Assembly (NCBI RefSeq): GCF_009831575.1
Contig: NZ_WUUT01000004.1
Span: 226,138-290,137 of the forward strand
Source of the DNA: Halovenus carboxidivorans
Lineage (GTDB): Archaea > Halobacteriota > Halobacteria > Halobacteriales > Haloarculaceae
DNA: 64,000 bases
Direction: 5' to 3'
Under the pieces are notes generated by a model. That model saw only the letters and a list, made by a program, of their open reading frames with translations. It was not told the origin of the DNA and made no database searches. Shown piece by piece: positions 57,592 through 64,000 of this stretch (position 1 is the first letter of the stretch; each line of letters starts with the position of its first letter). The position numbers and the translations under genes were made by a program.

Positions 57592-57737
57592 GTTGGGACC
57601 TCTGTCTCGGCTGTGGGACTCGGCTCTCCCACCCAGTCGAGCACGATACCGGACTCTGCGAGGAGTGCGGGCCGTTCGTGATCGACGATGCGAACGCCGG
57701 CACCCCCACCCCGCACGCGGGGGGTGGTTCAGCGTGA
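57588..57737 (+). CDS. 49-aa zinc-ribbon protein with hairpin-encoded tail
   Basis: ATG 57588 (ATGA overlap). MSWDLCLGCGTRLSHPVEHD, then TGLCEECGPFVIDDA; CLGC and CEEC bind zinc. The tail TPTPHAGGGSA comes from repeat copy 3. Confidence 0.65.
   Translation: MSWDLCLGCGTRLSHPVEHDTGLCEECGPFVIDDANAGTPTPHAGGGSA
57703..57727 (+). repeat. SD-overlapping hairpin repeat, copy 3
   Basis: cccccacc-ccgcacgcgg-ggggtgg. The 3' arm GGGTGG ends 6 nt before the GTG at 57734, matching copies 1 and 2. Confidence 0.62.
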
Positions 57738-57874
57738 CGCTGTCCTGCCCCGCCTGCGGGTGTACGGACGTGACGATGGTCGCCGACAACGGCGCGGAGT
57801 ACCCGCAGACGCGCGTCGAGTTCTACCAGTGCGTCGACTGTAGCGAGCGGTTTCGGGAGGTGTTGACCGCGTGA
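57734..57874 (+). CDS. 46-aa zinc-ribbon protein
   Basis: GTG 57734. MTLSCPACGCTDVTMVADNG, then YQCVDCSERFREVLTA. CPAC and CVDC form a TFIIS-like zinc ribbon. It overlaps the integrase start by 4 bp. Confidence 0.68.
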   Translation: MTLSCPACGCTDVTMVADNGAEYPQTRVEFYQCVDCSERFREVLTA

Positions 57875-58938
57875 GCCGGCAACGAAAATCACCGGAGGAA
57901 CTCACTCCCCGCGAGGCCCGGGACCGTTACCTTCGCCGACGGCGGCCTGACGCCTCAGATCGGAGCATCAGTACGTGGGAGTACCGTCTGAAGCTCTTCA
58001 CAGAGTGGTGTGATTCGGTGGGGATTCGGAACGTCGGGAATCTGAAACGCTACGACATCGACGAGTTCTATGAGCTGCGTAGCTCGGAGATCGCTCCCGC
58101 GACCTTGGAGGGAGAGATGTGGACGTTCAAGATGTTCATCCGCTTCTTGGAGGACATCGGCGCTGTCGAGCAGGGGTTGGCTGACGCTGTTCGGATTCCT
58201 GACCTTGATGAAGACGACCGGACGGACGACACAAAACTGCACACCGACGCTGCGCTCGCGCTGTTGCGGTACTATCGTGACTCGCCGAAGCACTACGGCT
58301 CGCGACTGCACGCCTTTTTCGAGCTGGCGTGGGTGACAGGTGCCAGGCAGGGTGGGATTCGCGCGCTCGACCTGCAAGACTGCGAACTCGGCAACTCTCC
58401 GTATGTCGAGTTCAGGCACCGACCAGAGACGGATACACCGCTGAAGAACAAAGTTCGGGGCGAGCGGCCGGTTGCTCTGCCGAAGCCGACTGCGAACGCG
58501 CTGCAGGCGTATATCGATAATGAGCGGTACGACACTCGGGATGAGTTCGGCCGCCAACCCTTGTTGTCGAGCAATCAGGGCCGTCCGCACGAGAACACGA
58601 TGCGGACGTGGTCGTACGTGTCGACACAGCCCTGTCTACACAGCGAGTGTCCGCACGGGAAGTCTCGCGAGTCCTGCGAGTGGGTCGACATCCACCACGG
58701 GAGTAAGTGTCCGTCAAGTCGCTCACCGCACCCGATTCGCACCGGTGCGATCACGTACATGCTCAACGCCGGCTGGCCGCCGGAGGATGTCGCCGAGCGT
58801 GTGAATTCGAGCGTCGAGACGATTGAACAGCACTACGACAAGGCTGATCCCGAGGAACGACGGCAGCGCCTTCGGGATCGGATGGAGAACCGCCGACGAA
58901 ACCTCGTCGTCAACACGGAGTTCACCAATGATTTCTGA
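57871..58938 (+). CDS. int: Tyrosine recombinase (integrase) of the provirus
   Basis: 355 aa from GTG 57871. A SAM-like core-binding domain (about 30-105) is followed by the catalytic domain with Arg159 (TGARQGG), a hairpin Lys near 194, His287-xx-Arg290 (HPIR) and Tyr322 (IEQHYDK). A Cys/His-rich insertion (CLHSECPHGKSRESCEW) lies before the HxxR motif and may bind zinc. It is last in the right operon, 66 bp from attR. Expected to act on the tRNA-Gly att core. Confidence 0.93.
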   Translation: MSRQRKSPEELTPREARDRYLRRRRPDASDRSISTWEYRLKLFTEWCDSVGIRNVGNLKRYDIDEFYELRSSEIAPATLEGEMWTFKMFIRFLEDIGAVEQGLADAVRIPDLDEDDRTDDTKLHTDAALALLRYYRDSPKHYGSRLHAFFELAWVTGARQGGIRALDLQDCELGNSPYVEFRHRPETDTPLKNKVRGERPVALPKPTANALQAYIDNERYDTRDEFGRQPLLSSNQGRPHENTMRTWSYVSTQPCLHSECPHGKSRESCEWVDIHHGSKCPSSRSPHPIRTGAITYMLNAGWPPEDVAERVNSSVETIEQHYDKADPEERRQRLRDRMENRRRNLVVNTEFTNDF

Positions 58939-59004
58939 AAACACCGACCGATCAAACCGCGGAGTAGAGGCACAAAAACGGGCACTCAACGCCAGTATTT
59001 ACAC

Positions 59005-59020
59005 TCTCGGCCAGCGCACT
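59005..59020 (+). repeat. attR core (16-bp direct repeat)
   Basis: tctcggccagcgcact, identical to attL; flanks differ (acac before, tcct after). Confidence 0.92.
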
Positions 59021-59111
59021 TCCTTCCGACGCTATGCGGTGAGCCACCACTGTGTGTCGGCCTCACCTTCCGCCCGTAATGTATTTTACTCAACAGTAGT
59101 TACGATAGCGC

Positions 59112-59216
59112 ATGATCGAAGAGGAAGACCAATCGCGGCGTACGTTCGAGGGCCAGAAAATTCCAGACGGCGGCCGAATCGTACGCAACTCCGAGGACCC
59201 CGACTCCTCCGAGTAG
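59112..59216 (+). CDS. 34-aa acidic peptide (tentative)
   Basis: ATG 59112: MIEEEDQSRRTFEGQKIPDG, then GRIVRNSEDPDSSE. Acidic, haloarchaeal in composition, directly outside attR and convergent with the membrane protein gene. Confidence 0.35.
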   Translation: MIEEEDQSRRTFEGQKIPDGGRIVRNSEDPDSSE

Positions 59217-59220
59217 CGTC

Positions 59221-59865
59221 CTAGTCTCTGAATACGTCGAGTGCGGCGGCAACCGGTTCGTATCCGTTCGTTCTGAGCAGTACTAGATCGGTGGCCAGCG
59301 TGATGGCCGCAGTCAGGAGAAGGTAGAGCGGGCGGCTTCCGAACCCCGGGTCGTAGATTCCCGCGACGAACCCGGCGCCCAGAAAGATGGCCGAATTGAT
59401 GAACAACAGCATCGACAGGATAAATACGCCGTTCTGTCTCATCAGCGTCCTGTGGTTCTCTGCGATCCACTCCGCGTAGCTTTCGGAGAGACGCTCGTGA
59501 AACTCCCGTCCGCTCGGCTCGTCGCTCGTGACCGTCATCAGCCCCCCGGGTCCTATACCGGCGCTGGCCGTCGTCAGCGTGTGTGCTGCCGCGGCAGTGA
59601 GGATCGATCCGAACAGGAAACCGACTCCCGGCACGGTGAACTCGTTGATAAACACGCCGATCGGAATGGCAAACTGTGCCGCGACCGGCACGGAACTCAA
59701 CAGCGCGCCGATCAGGACGAGGTTGAGCCGAAGCATCCGAAACGCGAAATCTGACGTGTTTCGAATCGTCGCTATCTGGTGGTCCAAGGTAACTCGTCCC
59801 TCGTCTGTTGCGCTGCTCAGGATCTCCGATTCGGGAGCCTCGGTATCGCTCGACTCGTCGTCCAT
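59221..59865 (-). CDS. Hypothetical membrane protein (214 aa)
   Basis: From ATG 59865 (MDDESSDTEAPESEILSSAT). Four predicted helices: about 44-66, 72-96, 146-168 and 178-198. A cytoplasmic loop (ERLSESYAEWIAENHRTLMR) lies between the pairs. I do not recognise the family. It is the first chromosomal gene right of the provirus on this strand. Confidence 0.72.
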   Translation of the reverse strand: MDDESSDTEAPESEILSSATDEGRVTLDHQIATIRNTSDFAFRMLRLNLVLIGALLSSVPVAAQFAIPIGVFINEFTVPGVGFLFGSILTAAAAHTLTTASAGIGPGGLMTVTSDEPSGREFHERLSESYAEWIAENHRTLMRQNGVFILSMLLFINSAIFLGAGFVAGIYDPGFGSRPLYLLLTAAITLATDLVLLRTNGYEPVAAALDVFRD

Positions 59866-60032
59866 ACTCGATAGCCCACTCCACAGGAGAATAAAATGAT
59901 TGGATGCTGTCATACCTCCCTATCACCGCAGGATCCGGCGGACCAGCTTGCGAGGCGACCGTCGTCGCTGCCAGTTGTTTTCGATATCCGTCCGCCCCGA
60001 TTCGGCGGTCTCTGGATCGTCCTACGCTTCTG

Positions 60033-60344
60033 TTACGACTCCCCCGAATCGCCGCCCTCGGTCCGCTCTCGAACCCGGAGATAGGTCGTGTACTCGGTCC
60101 GAACGAGGCGTTTGCGTTCCGACTCGATGCCCAGCAGTTCGTGGGGAGTCTGCTCGGCCAGTCGGGGGTACTCCTCTTTCGCTCGCCTGTCGGTGCTCAG
60201 AATCTCCAGCACGTCGCCGTCGTCGAGGTCTTCGAGTGCCCGCTGGACGCGCGCGATACCGTTCGCACAGCCGGTTCCGCGGTTGTCGACCGACATCTCG
60301 GGCTCGCATTCCGGAAGCCCAGAGGGGACCTGTGACTCAGTCAT
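60033..60344 (-). CDS. TusA/SirA-like sulfurtransferase-like protein
   Basis: 103 aa. VDNRGTGCANGIARVQRALE has the TusA-fold cysteine (Cys26) in a CANG context instead of the classic CPxP. GDVLEILSTDRRAKEEYPRL and LLGIESERKRLVRTEYTTYL complete the two-layer fold. Members carry persulfide sulfur or act in redox sensing. It overlaps the CopD-like gene by 8 bp, so the two are coupled. Confidence 0.75.
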   Translation of the reverse strand: MTESQVPSGLPECEPEMSVDNRGTGCANGIARVQRALEDLDDGDVLEILSTDRRAKEEYPRLAEQTPHELLGIESERKRLVRTEYTTYLRVRERTEGGDSGES

Positions 60345-61299
60345 CGCCGCTCACCTCGCCGCCGCCGAGTTCCTCCAGATCACACACGCCCTCGATAGGC
60401 GAACAGGCCCGCCACATCGGACAGAGCTTGAAGATCACGAACAGCACGACAATGAGTCCGAGTTTCCCGACGATCACGCGTCCCAGCGTCGAGTGCAGGT
60501 AGATGCTCGCGTTCCAGCCGAACAGCGCGTGGGCCTGGTACAGTCCCGTCACCACGACTGTCGGGAAGACGAACCGAACGACCCAGCGGAACCGTTCGAG
60601 TTGCTGGCCCGCGGCGCGCACCACCGGGACTGTCGGTGACTCCTGCCCGACCGGGACGGCGACGAAGATGTTCCAGACAGCGCCGCCGACCCAGAGCGCG
60701 AACGCCAGCAGATGGAGCGTCCTGACCGCGACGATGTCGACCGCTCCTCCCCTGAGTGACACCTCTGCGGCGGCCGTCGCGACCAAGAGCCCGACAGCGC
60801 TCCCGAACGCGGCCAGTCCGAGCGGACTCCGGAACTGTCCGTCGACGGAGCCAGACCGGAACAGCGTTGCGGCGAACGTAACGAGCAGTCCCGCGAACAC
60901 CAGTGCCGTGAGACCGGACACCGCCGGCCCGGCGGTCGACCGCCAGTAGCGGGGGAGAACGACAACCCCGCTGAGCGCGAGGGCGCCGGCCGCATAGAGC
61001 CCGACAGACTCGAACCGGTCGTACATCCGCTCGCAGTACGATCCGGTGTCGTCGAGGTCCTGCGGTCGCACGAAGAGGTGTTTCCAACACAGGCCGCCGA
61101 CGAGGACACCGAGCGCCACGAGATACCCCCACTTTGCCAGCACCACCGCGACCGCTCCGACGCCGCTGAGCCGGAGCGTGAGTGTGGTGCCGGCGAGCGA
61201 GGCGACGAGGATGATCGTCAGTGCGACTTTCGGCAGCGTGTACCTGTCGAAAAGCTCCGTTCCCCCGGTCTCGACCGATTCGTGCTGTGACTGGCCCAT
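60337..61299 (-). CDS. CopD-like polytopic membrane protein
   Basis: 320 aa with eight predicted helices. VAVRTLHLLAFALWVGGAVW and RVIVGKLGLIVVLFVIFK match the copper-resistance D (CopD) family. A C-terminal cysteine group LCPMWRACSPIEGVCDLEEL may bind metal. Coupling to a TusA-like protein points to a sulfur or copper role, but the substrate is inferred only. Confidence 0.78.
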   Translation of the reverse strand: MGQSQHESVETGGTELFDRYTLPKVALTIILVASLAGTTLTLRLSGVGAVAVVLAKWGYLVALGVLVGGLCWKHLFVRPQDLDDTGSYCERMYDRFESVGLYAAGALALSGVVVLPRYWRSTAGPAVSGLTALVFAGLLVTFAATLFRSGSVDGQFRSPLGLAAFGSAVGLLVATAAAEVSLRGGAVDIVAVRTLHLLAFALWVGGAVWNIFVAVPVGQESPTVPVVRAAGQQLERFRWVVRFVFPTVVVTGLYQAHALFGWNASIYLHSTLGRVIVGKLGLIVVLFVIFKLCPMWRACSPIEGVCDLEELGGGEVSGDD

Positions 61300-61388
61300 C
61301 CTGGCTGTGCTTTCTCGTCGACGCTCAAAGCCGTCCCGTCGAAGATATTCGCCAGTAGGTCCATCCCTCGGAGGTCGAAACAGCGCGT

Positions 61389-62252
61389 ATGAGCAACCGG
61401 GGTGCCAACACGAGCGAGGCGACCGTGGAGTGGGGGCTCGCTCCGGCCGAGCGATTCGCGTCGCCGCTGACCTGGACGGGGCCGTACGTCGAGTGCAAAC
61501 TCGAACATCCGGATCTGGAACCGACCTGTCTGGGCGAGCAGTTCTTTCCCGACTCGATTCCCTACGAGACGGACGACGAACAGCGGGTCTTCTACTGGCG
61601 CCGCCGGCTTCCCGATGTCGTTCCTCCGGTCCGCGAGTGGACGGGCGTCTGTGCGACGACGCACGAACTCGCTCCGCTCCGGGCCGAGTTCAACCACGGG
61701 CCGACACTCGTCCAGTCCTGTCCGGACGGCTCCGAACTCGTCGTCGACGGGACAATCGTCGGTGACTCGAAGACGGCGCTCGTTGCGGCGTACTCGCAGC
61801 CGGATATCGAACTCGTCCGGGTGACCCCGGACGCGGTCGAATTGACCGTCGAGGGGAGTAGCCGGACAATCTCGGCAGGCACCTGCGAGCGCATCCCGCT
61901 CTCTCGCCGGTCTGTCGAGACGACGGGCGGGGCGACTCTCTCGACGCGTCCGGAGCTGGTGGTCCGGTTTCCCGGCCGGCGGACGCTGTACCACCCGAAC
62001 GGGGAGTACTGTCTGTTTCCCTCCTTCGGGATCGACCTCGAAACGGTCCCGTCCCCGGTCGAGGTGCCGACGGCCTGGGGAGAACTCGATTACGATCGGC
62101 TCGCCTCGGCGTTCGGGATCGATATCGCTGCCCGGCCCTATCCCGAACGAATCCTCTGGCAAGCTTTCGCGGTCACTGCCTTCGATCCGAACGCGGCCGG
62201 ATCCACAGAGATCGCACAGTTTCCCTCAGGTGCGCTCGCGGTCAGGTCGTGA
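61389..62252 (+). CDS. Hypothetical haloarchaeal protein (287 aa)
   Basis: Acidic soluble protein with no signal peptide. Landmarks include WGLAPAERFASPLTWTGPYV, DEQRVFYWRRRLPDVVPPVR, LVVRFPGRRTLYHPNGEYCL and FPSFGIDL. Mainly beta-strand predicted. I do not recognise the family. It is convergent with the HTH_10 gene, 7 bp apart. Confidence 0.72.
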   Translation: MSNRGANTSEATVEWGLAPAERFASPLTWTGPYVECKLEHPDLEPTCLGEQFFPDSIPYETDDEQRVFYWRRRLPDVVPPVREWTGVCATTHELAPLRAEFNHGPTLVQSCPDGSELVVDGTIVGDSKTALVAAYSQPDIELVRVTPDAVELTVEGSSRTISAGTCERIPLSRRSVETTGGATLSTRPELVVRFPGRRTLYHPNGEYCLFPSFGIDLETVPSPVEVPTAWGELDYDRLASAFGIDIAARPYPERILWQAFAVTAFDPNAAGSTEIAQFPSGALAVRS

Positions 62253-62259
62253 GGGCCGG

Positions 62260-62925
62260 TCAGTCCGCCGTAATGGACACTTCGGACCGGCCCTGGCGCT
62301 CGTCTTCGAGAAACTCCTTGAGGACCTGGCCCTCCGCCCGGTGGAGAATTTCGCTACAGGTCGATTTGGCGATCCCGGCCTGCTCGGCCAGTTCGACGAG
62401 CGTGATCCGTCGGGGGGTGTCGTAGTATCCCCGCTCGATCGCCTCCCGCAACAGCCACTCCTGCCGGTCGGTCAACAGCGGCTCCTCCGATTCGGTCTCC
62501 TGTTGAATCCGCTCGACGGTATAGCTGATCCCCAGCGAATCGAGCGTCTCGCCCAGCCGTGAGAGTTTCTCCTGGGGAACGGTCGTTTCGAGTTCGAAGA
62601 CTCCATCTTCGATCTCGACCGGCAGATCGAGTGGAACGCCGGCGGTCTGGACCGCGTTCATCAACACCGGCACCGTCGTCTCGACCTGGAGTCGGCGTCG
62701 CTCCGACTCCCGGGCCGAGACGATCATGTTCGTCACCGCATCGTACGACTCCATCTGCTCGCAGACGGCGCCGACGTTCGGCCCGCTCAGTTCGAGGCGG
62801 GCGACACCTGTCTCGTCGTTGGCCGTCGCCGCGAGCACTCGAAACCGCACCGCCGGGAACTCCTGAGATAGTTCGCTGAGCCAGACATCCTCCGGGACCG
62901 TGATCGAGAGTTTCGCGTATGGCAT
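62260..62925 (-). CDS. HTH_10 (Bat-type) transcriptional regulator
   Basis: 221 aa. The N-terminal half is an ACT-like or BAT sensor-type domain (KLSITVPEDVWLSELSQEFP, LELSGPNVGAVCEQMES). The C-terminal LTDRQEWLLREAIERGYYDT, then ITLVELAEQAGIAKSTCSEI is the HTH_10. It belongs with the DmsR/NarO-like class. A TTAGG-CATA-CCTAA dyad about 50 bp upstream suggests control by a DtxR-type repressor. Confidence 0.88.
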   Translation of the reverse strand: MPYAKLSITVPEDVWLSELSQEFPAVRFRVLAATANDETGVARLELSGPNVGAVCEQMESYDAVTNMIVSARESERRRLQVETTVPVLMNAVQTAGVPLDLPVEIEDGVFELETTVPQEKLSRLGETLDSLGISYTVERIQQETESEEPLLTDRQEWLLREAIERGYYDTPRRITLVELAEQAGIAKSTCSEILHRAEGQVLKEFLEDERQGRSEVSITAD

Positions 62926-62974
62926 GGTCTGAGTCTCCGTGAGCGGCCGTCGGCCGCGGTCTCACACCATTGTC

Positions 62975-62988
62975 TTAGGCATACCTAA
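62975..62988. promoter_or_regulatory. Iron-box-like operator upstream of HTH_10 gene
   Basis: TTAGGCATACCTAA, with perfect 5-bp arms. It resembles haloarchaeal DtxR/Idr-type operators. It lies 50-63 nt before the HTH_10 ATG and 66 bp past the end of a DtxR-family gene (63054-63512), which could bind it. Confidence 0.65.
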
Positions 62989-63053
62989 AAGTATCTTGCC
63001 GGGCAGGTATTCGGGGGTGGTTTATATGATTTTTATACCTCGTCGGGAGCAAG

Positions 63054-63512
63054 TTAGACCGGGGAGCCGTCCGGGTGGCCGCGTTCGGGGCAGTACTCCG
63101 GACACGCCGCAGAGTTGATCGCTCGGAGTCGGGTAACGCTGTCTTCGGGGAGGAGATAGCCGATCTCGAAGGCGACCTCCCTGTCGAGGTCGGCGTCTAG
63201 CACCGACTCGAAGAAGGTCGTGACTGCGCAGAAGCGCCGTGTCGTCCGCGCGGCGACCTCTTCGCCGGCGTCGGTGAGCACGACGCCGTCGTACTTCTCG
63301 TAGTCGGCAAGCCCTGCTTCGTCTAACTTCCCGAGCATCTCCGTCACGCTCGCCGGTGTGACACCGACTGCGCTCTGTATATCACCCGTCGTGACCCGGT
63401 CCGCTCCGTCGCCGTTACGGGAGATGGCAAACAGATACCGCGCCATCGCCTGTCCCACCGCCGGCGGCCTCGGCGGCGAGTCGGCCGCCGGGGTCGGAGA
63501 CTCCGTTGACAT
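63054..63512 (-). CDS. DtxR-family metal-dependent transcriptional regulator
   Basis: 152 aa from ATG 63512 (MSTESPTPAADS). GDIQSAVGVTPASVTEMLGK is the recognition helix region, followed by LADYEKYDGVVLTDAGEEVA and the metal-binding/dimer domain (RFCAVTTFFESVLDADLDRE). AACPEYCPERGHP at the end holds a Cys-rich tip. Its product may sense Fe(II) or Mn(II). No SH3-like third domain. Confidence 0.85.
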   Translation of the reverse strand: MSTESPTPAADSPPRPPAVGQAMARYLFAISRNGDGADRVTTGDIQSAVGVTPASVTEMLGKLDEAGLADYEKYDGVVLTDAGEEVAARTTRRFCAVTTFFESVLDADLDREVAFEIGYLLPEDSVTRLRAINSAACPEYCPERGHPDGSPV

Positions 63513-63580
63513 GCTCGTCTCTCGGTCACGGATCGTCCAAAGTATGGTCCCGAACCCGTTCGGACGACCCGCCCACCCTC

Positions 63581-63856
63581 TCACTGGATGTACAGGGAGT
63601 AGAGGATCACGGCGAGTCCGCACGCGACGAAGATACTGTTGACGAACACGCCGATCTCCAGAGAGACCGAGAAGAGCTGGTTGGCGATGCCGGAGATCGC
63701 GGCCCCGAGCGTGATGATACCGAACCCGATGCTCAGCGCTCGCAGCGACTTCTCGCCGGTCCGTCGGTACGCCTTCACCGCGATGTAGGTGATCCCGCCC
63801 CCGAGGACGAGCGTGATCGATTTGACGACGGCGATTGCCATCGCGATCTCGTTCAT
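63581..63856 (-). CDS. DUF7521-like small membrane protein
   Basis: 91 aa from ATG 63856. MNEIAMAIAVVKSITLVLGG, LSIGFGIITLGAAISGIANQ and GVFVNSIFVACGLAVILYSL give three helices. Its ATG overlaps the stop of the upstream gene (ATGA), so they are coupled. Haloarchaeal proteins of this type, which I recall as DUF7521, are usually encoded beside a winged-helix regulator. Confidence 0.7.
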   Translation of the reverse strand: MNEIAMAIAVVKSITLVLGGGITYIAVKAYRRTGEKSLRALSIGFGIITLGAAISGIANQLFSVSLEIGVFVNSIFVACGLAVILYSLYIQ

Positions 63857-64000
63857 AACTCTTCCCCCATCATCGACCAGATATCCGCGAGTCGTTCGTC
63901 GCTCGTCTGTTCCGGCCGCTCGACCTGTATCGAGAACTCGCCAGTCTCGTCGATGCTGACGGTCACGTTCTCGAAGGAACACTCGTAGTGTGTCACTCGC
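63853..64000 (-). CDS. Probable winged-helix regulator, C-terminal end (cut by window edge)
   Basis: The frame enters from the window edge: RVTHYECSFENVTVSIDETG, then EFSIQVERPEQTSDERLADI, then WSMMGEEL and TGA at 63853. It is a beta-strand-rich C-terminal region. The coupling to a DUF7521-like gene suggests the HTH partner, but the DNA-binding part is outside the window. Confidence 0.6.
   Translation of the reverse strand, partial: RVTHYECSFENVTVSIDETGEFSIQVERPEQTSDERLADIWSMMGEEL

Larger units (their letters stand above)
41941..59020. mobile_element. Pleolipovirus-like provirus integrated in tRNA-Gly
   Basis: The element is bounded by the direct repeat tctcggccagcgcact at 41941-41956 and 59005-59020, with a full-length tyrosine recombinase next to the right copy. 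A minus-strand block (51417 to 45790) follows the pleolipovirus order: small membrane proteins, VP3-like, spike VP4-like, two membrane-associated proteins, VP8-like ATPase. Integrase-encoding, tRNA-inserted relatives are known among betapleolipoviruses (SNJ2-like). No capsid, portal or terminase gene is seen, which fits membrane-vesicle virions and argues against a tailed virus. Assignment rests on order, size and topology rather than alignment. Confidence 0.8.

Noticed and set aside
41941..59020. The element as a tailed-virus provirus or a conjugative plasmid
   Set aside because: No terminase, portal, major capsid, tail or type IV secretion genes seen; the virion block matches membrane-vesicle viruses better.

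Overview
The window is haloarchaeal (class Halobacteria) chromosome. The coding sequence is GC-rich, the proteins are strongly Asp/Glu-rich, genes often start leaderless just downstream of TATA boxes or with overlapping GTGA/ATGA junctions, and the gene content is typical: archaeosine genes queC-queE-queD, trpD-F-E-G, a Bat-type HTH_10 regulator, a HalX response regulator, an HFX_2341-type regulator and an F420-type LLM oxidoreductase. I cannot assign a genus with confidence.

Left chromosomal part (1-41883). It opens inside nucS, cut by the window edge. Next come a peroxiredoxin, a CGCGG-family putative RiPP precursor, several tiny proteins, a PP-loop PAPS-reductase-like protein and an internally deleted IS6-type element (4223-4808). 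After these are an OGG-type glycosylase, acylphosphatase and valS with a structured upstream region. Then follow queCED, a NUP-type nucleoside phosphorylase, the trpDFEG operon, a 1013-aa D-lactate/glycolate dehydrogenase-like FAD/Fe-S fusion, a hydroxyacid dehydrogenase, mfnA, a Taw2-type tRNA methyltransferase-fold enzyme, a CaiB-type CoA transferase, a signalling block (wHTH, histidine kinase, Bat-like regulator, HalX regulator), an AglF-like nucleotidyltransferase, a GCS2-like ligase, a Tat lipoprotein beta-propeller, an aldehyde dehydrogenase and a MIP18-like/amidohydrolase pair.

Integrated element (41941-59020, about 17.1 kb). It sits in the 3' end of a tRNA-Gly(GCC) gene and is bounded by a 16-bp direct repeat. 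Its minus-strand module (51417 to 45047) has the order and topology of pleolipovirus structural genes: small membrane proteins, VP3-like membrane protein, VP4-like spike with coiled coil and C-terminal anchor, two membrane-associated proteins and a VP8-like P-loop ATPase. Around it are two plus-strand operons of tiny overlapping genes (zinc ribbons, HTH proteins, PD-(D/E)XK and Cas4-like nucleases), two tyrosine recombinases, tandem phiH1-type winged-helix repressors, a degenerate LAGLIDADG-like DNA-binding protein and two divergent type IV pilin-like genes. I read it as a temperate pleolipovirus-like provirus.

Three regulatory features of the element stand out. An imperfect hairpin repeat overlaps the Shine-Dalgarno sequence exactly 6 nt before three coupled start codons. 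GTGGTACCAC palindromes occur three times in the early operon, and the same half-sites recur upstream of the structural operon. A 41-bp perfect inverted repeat links the two pilin genes around their shared control region.

Right chromosomal part (59021-64000). It carries a membrane protein, a TusA-like/CopD-like pair, an HTH_10 regulator with an iron-box-like operator, a DtxR-family regulator and a small membrane protein coupled to a gene cut by the window end.
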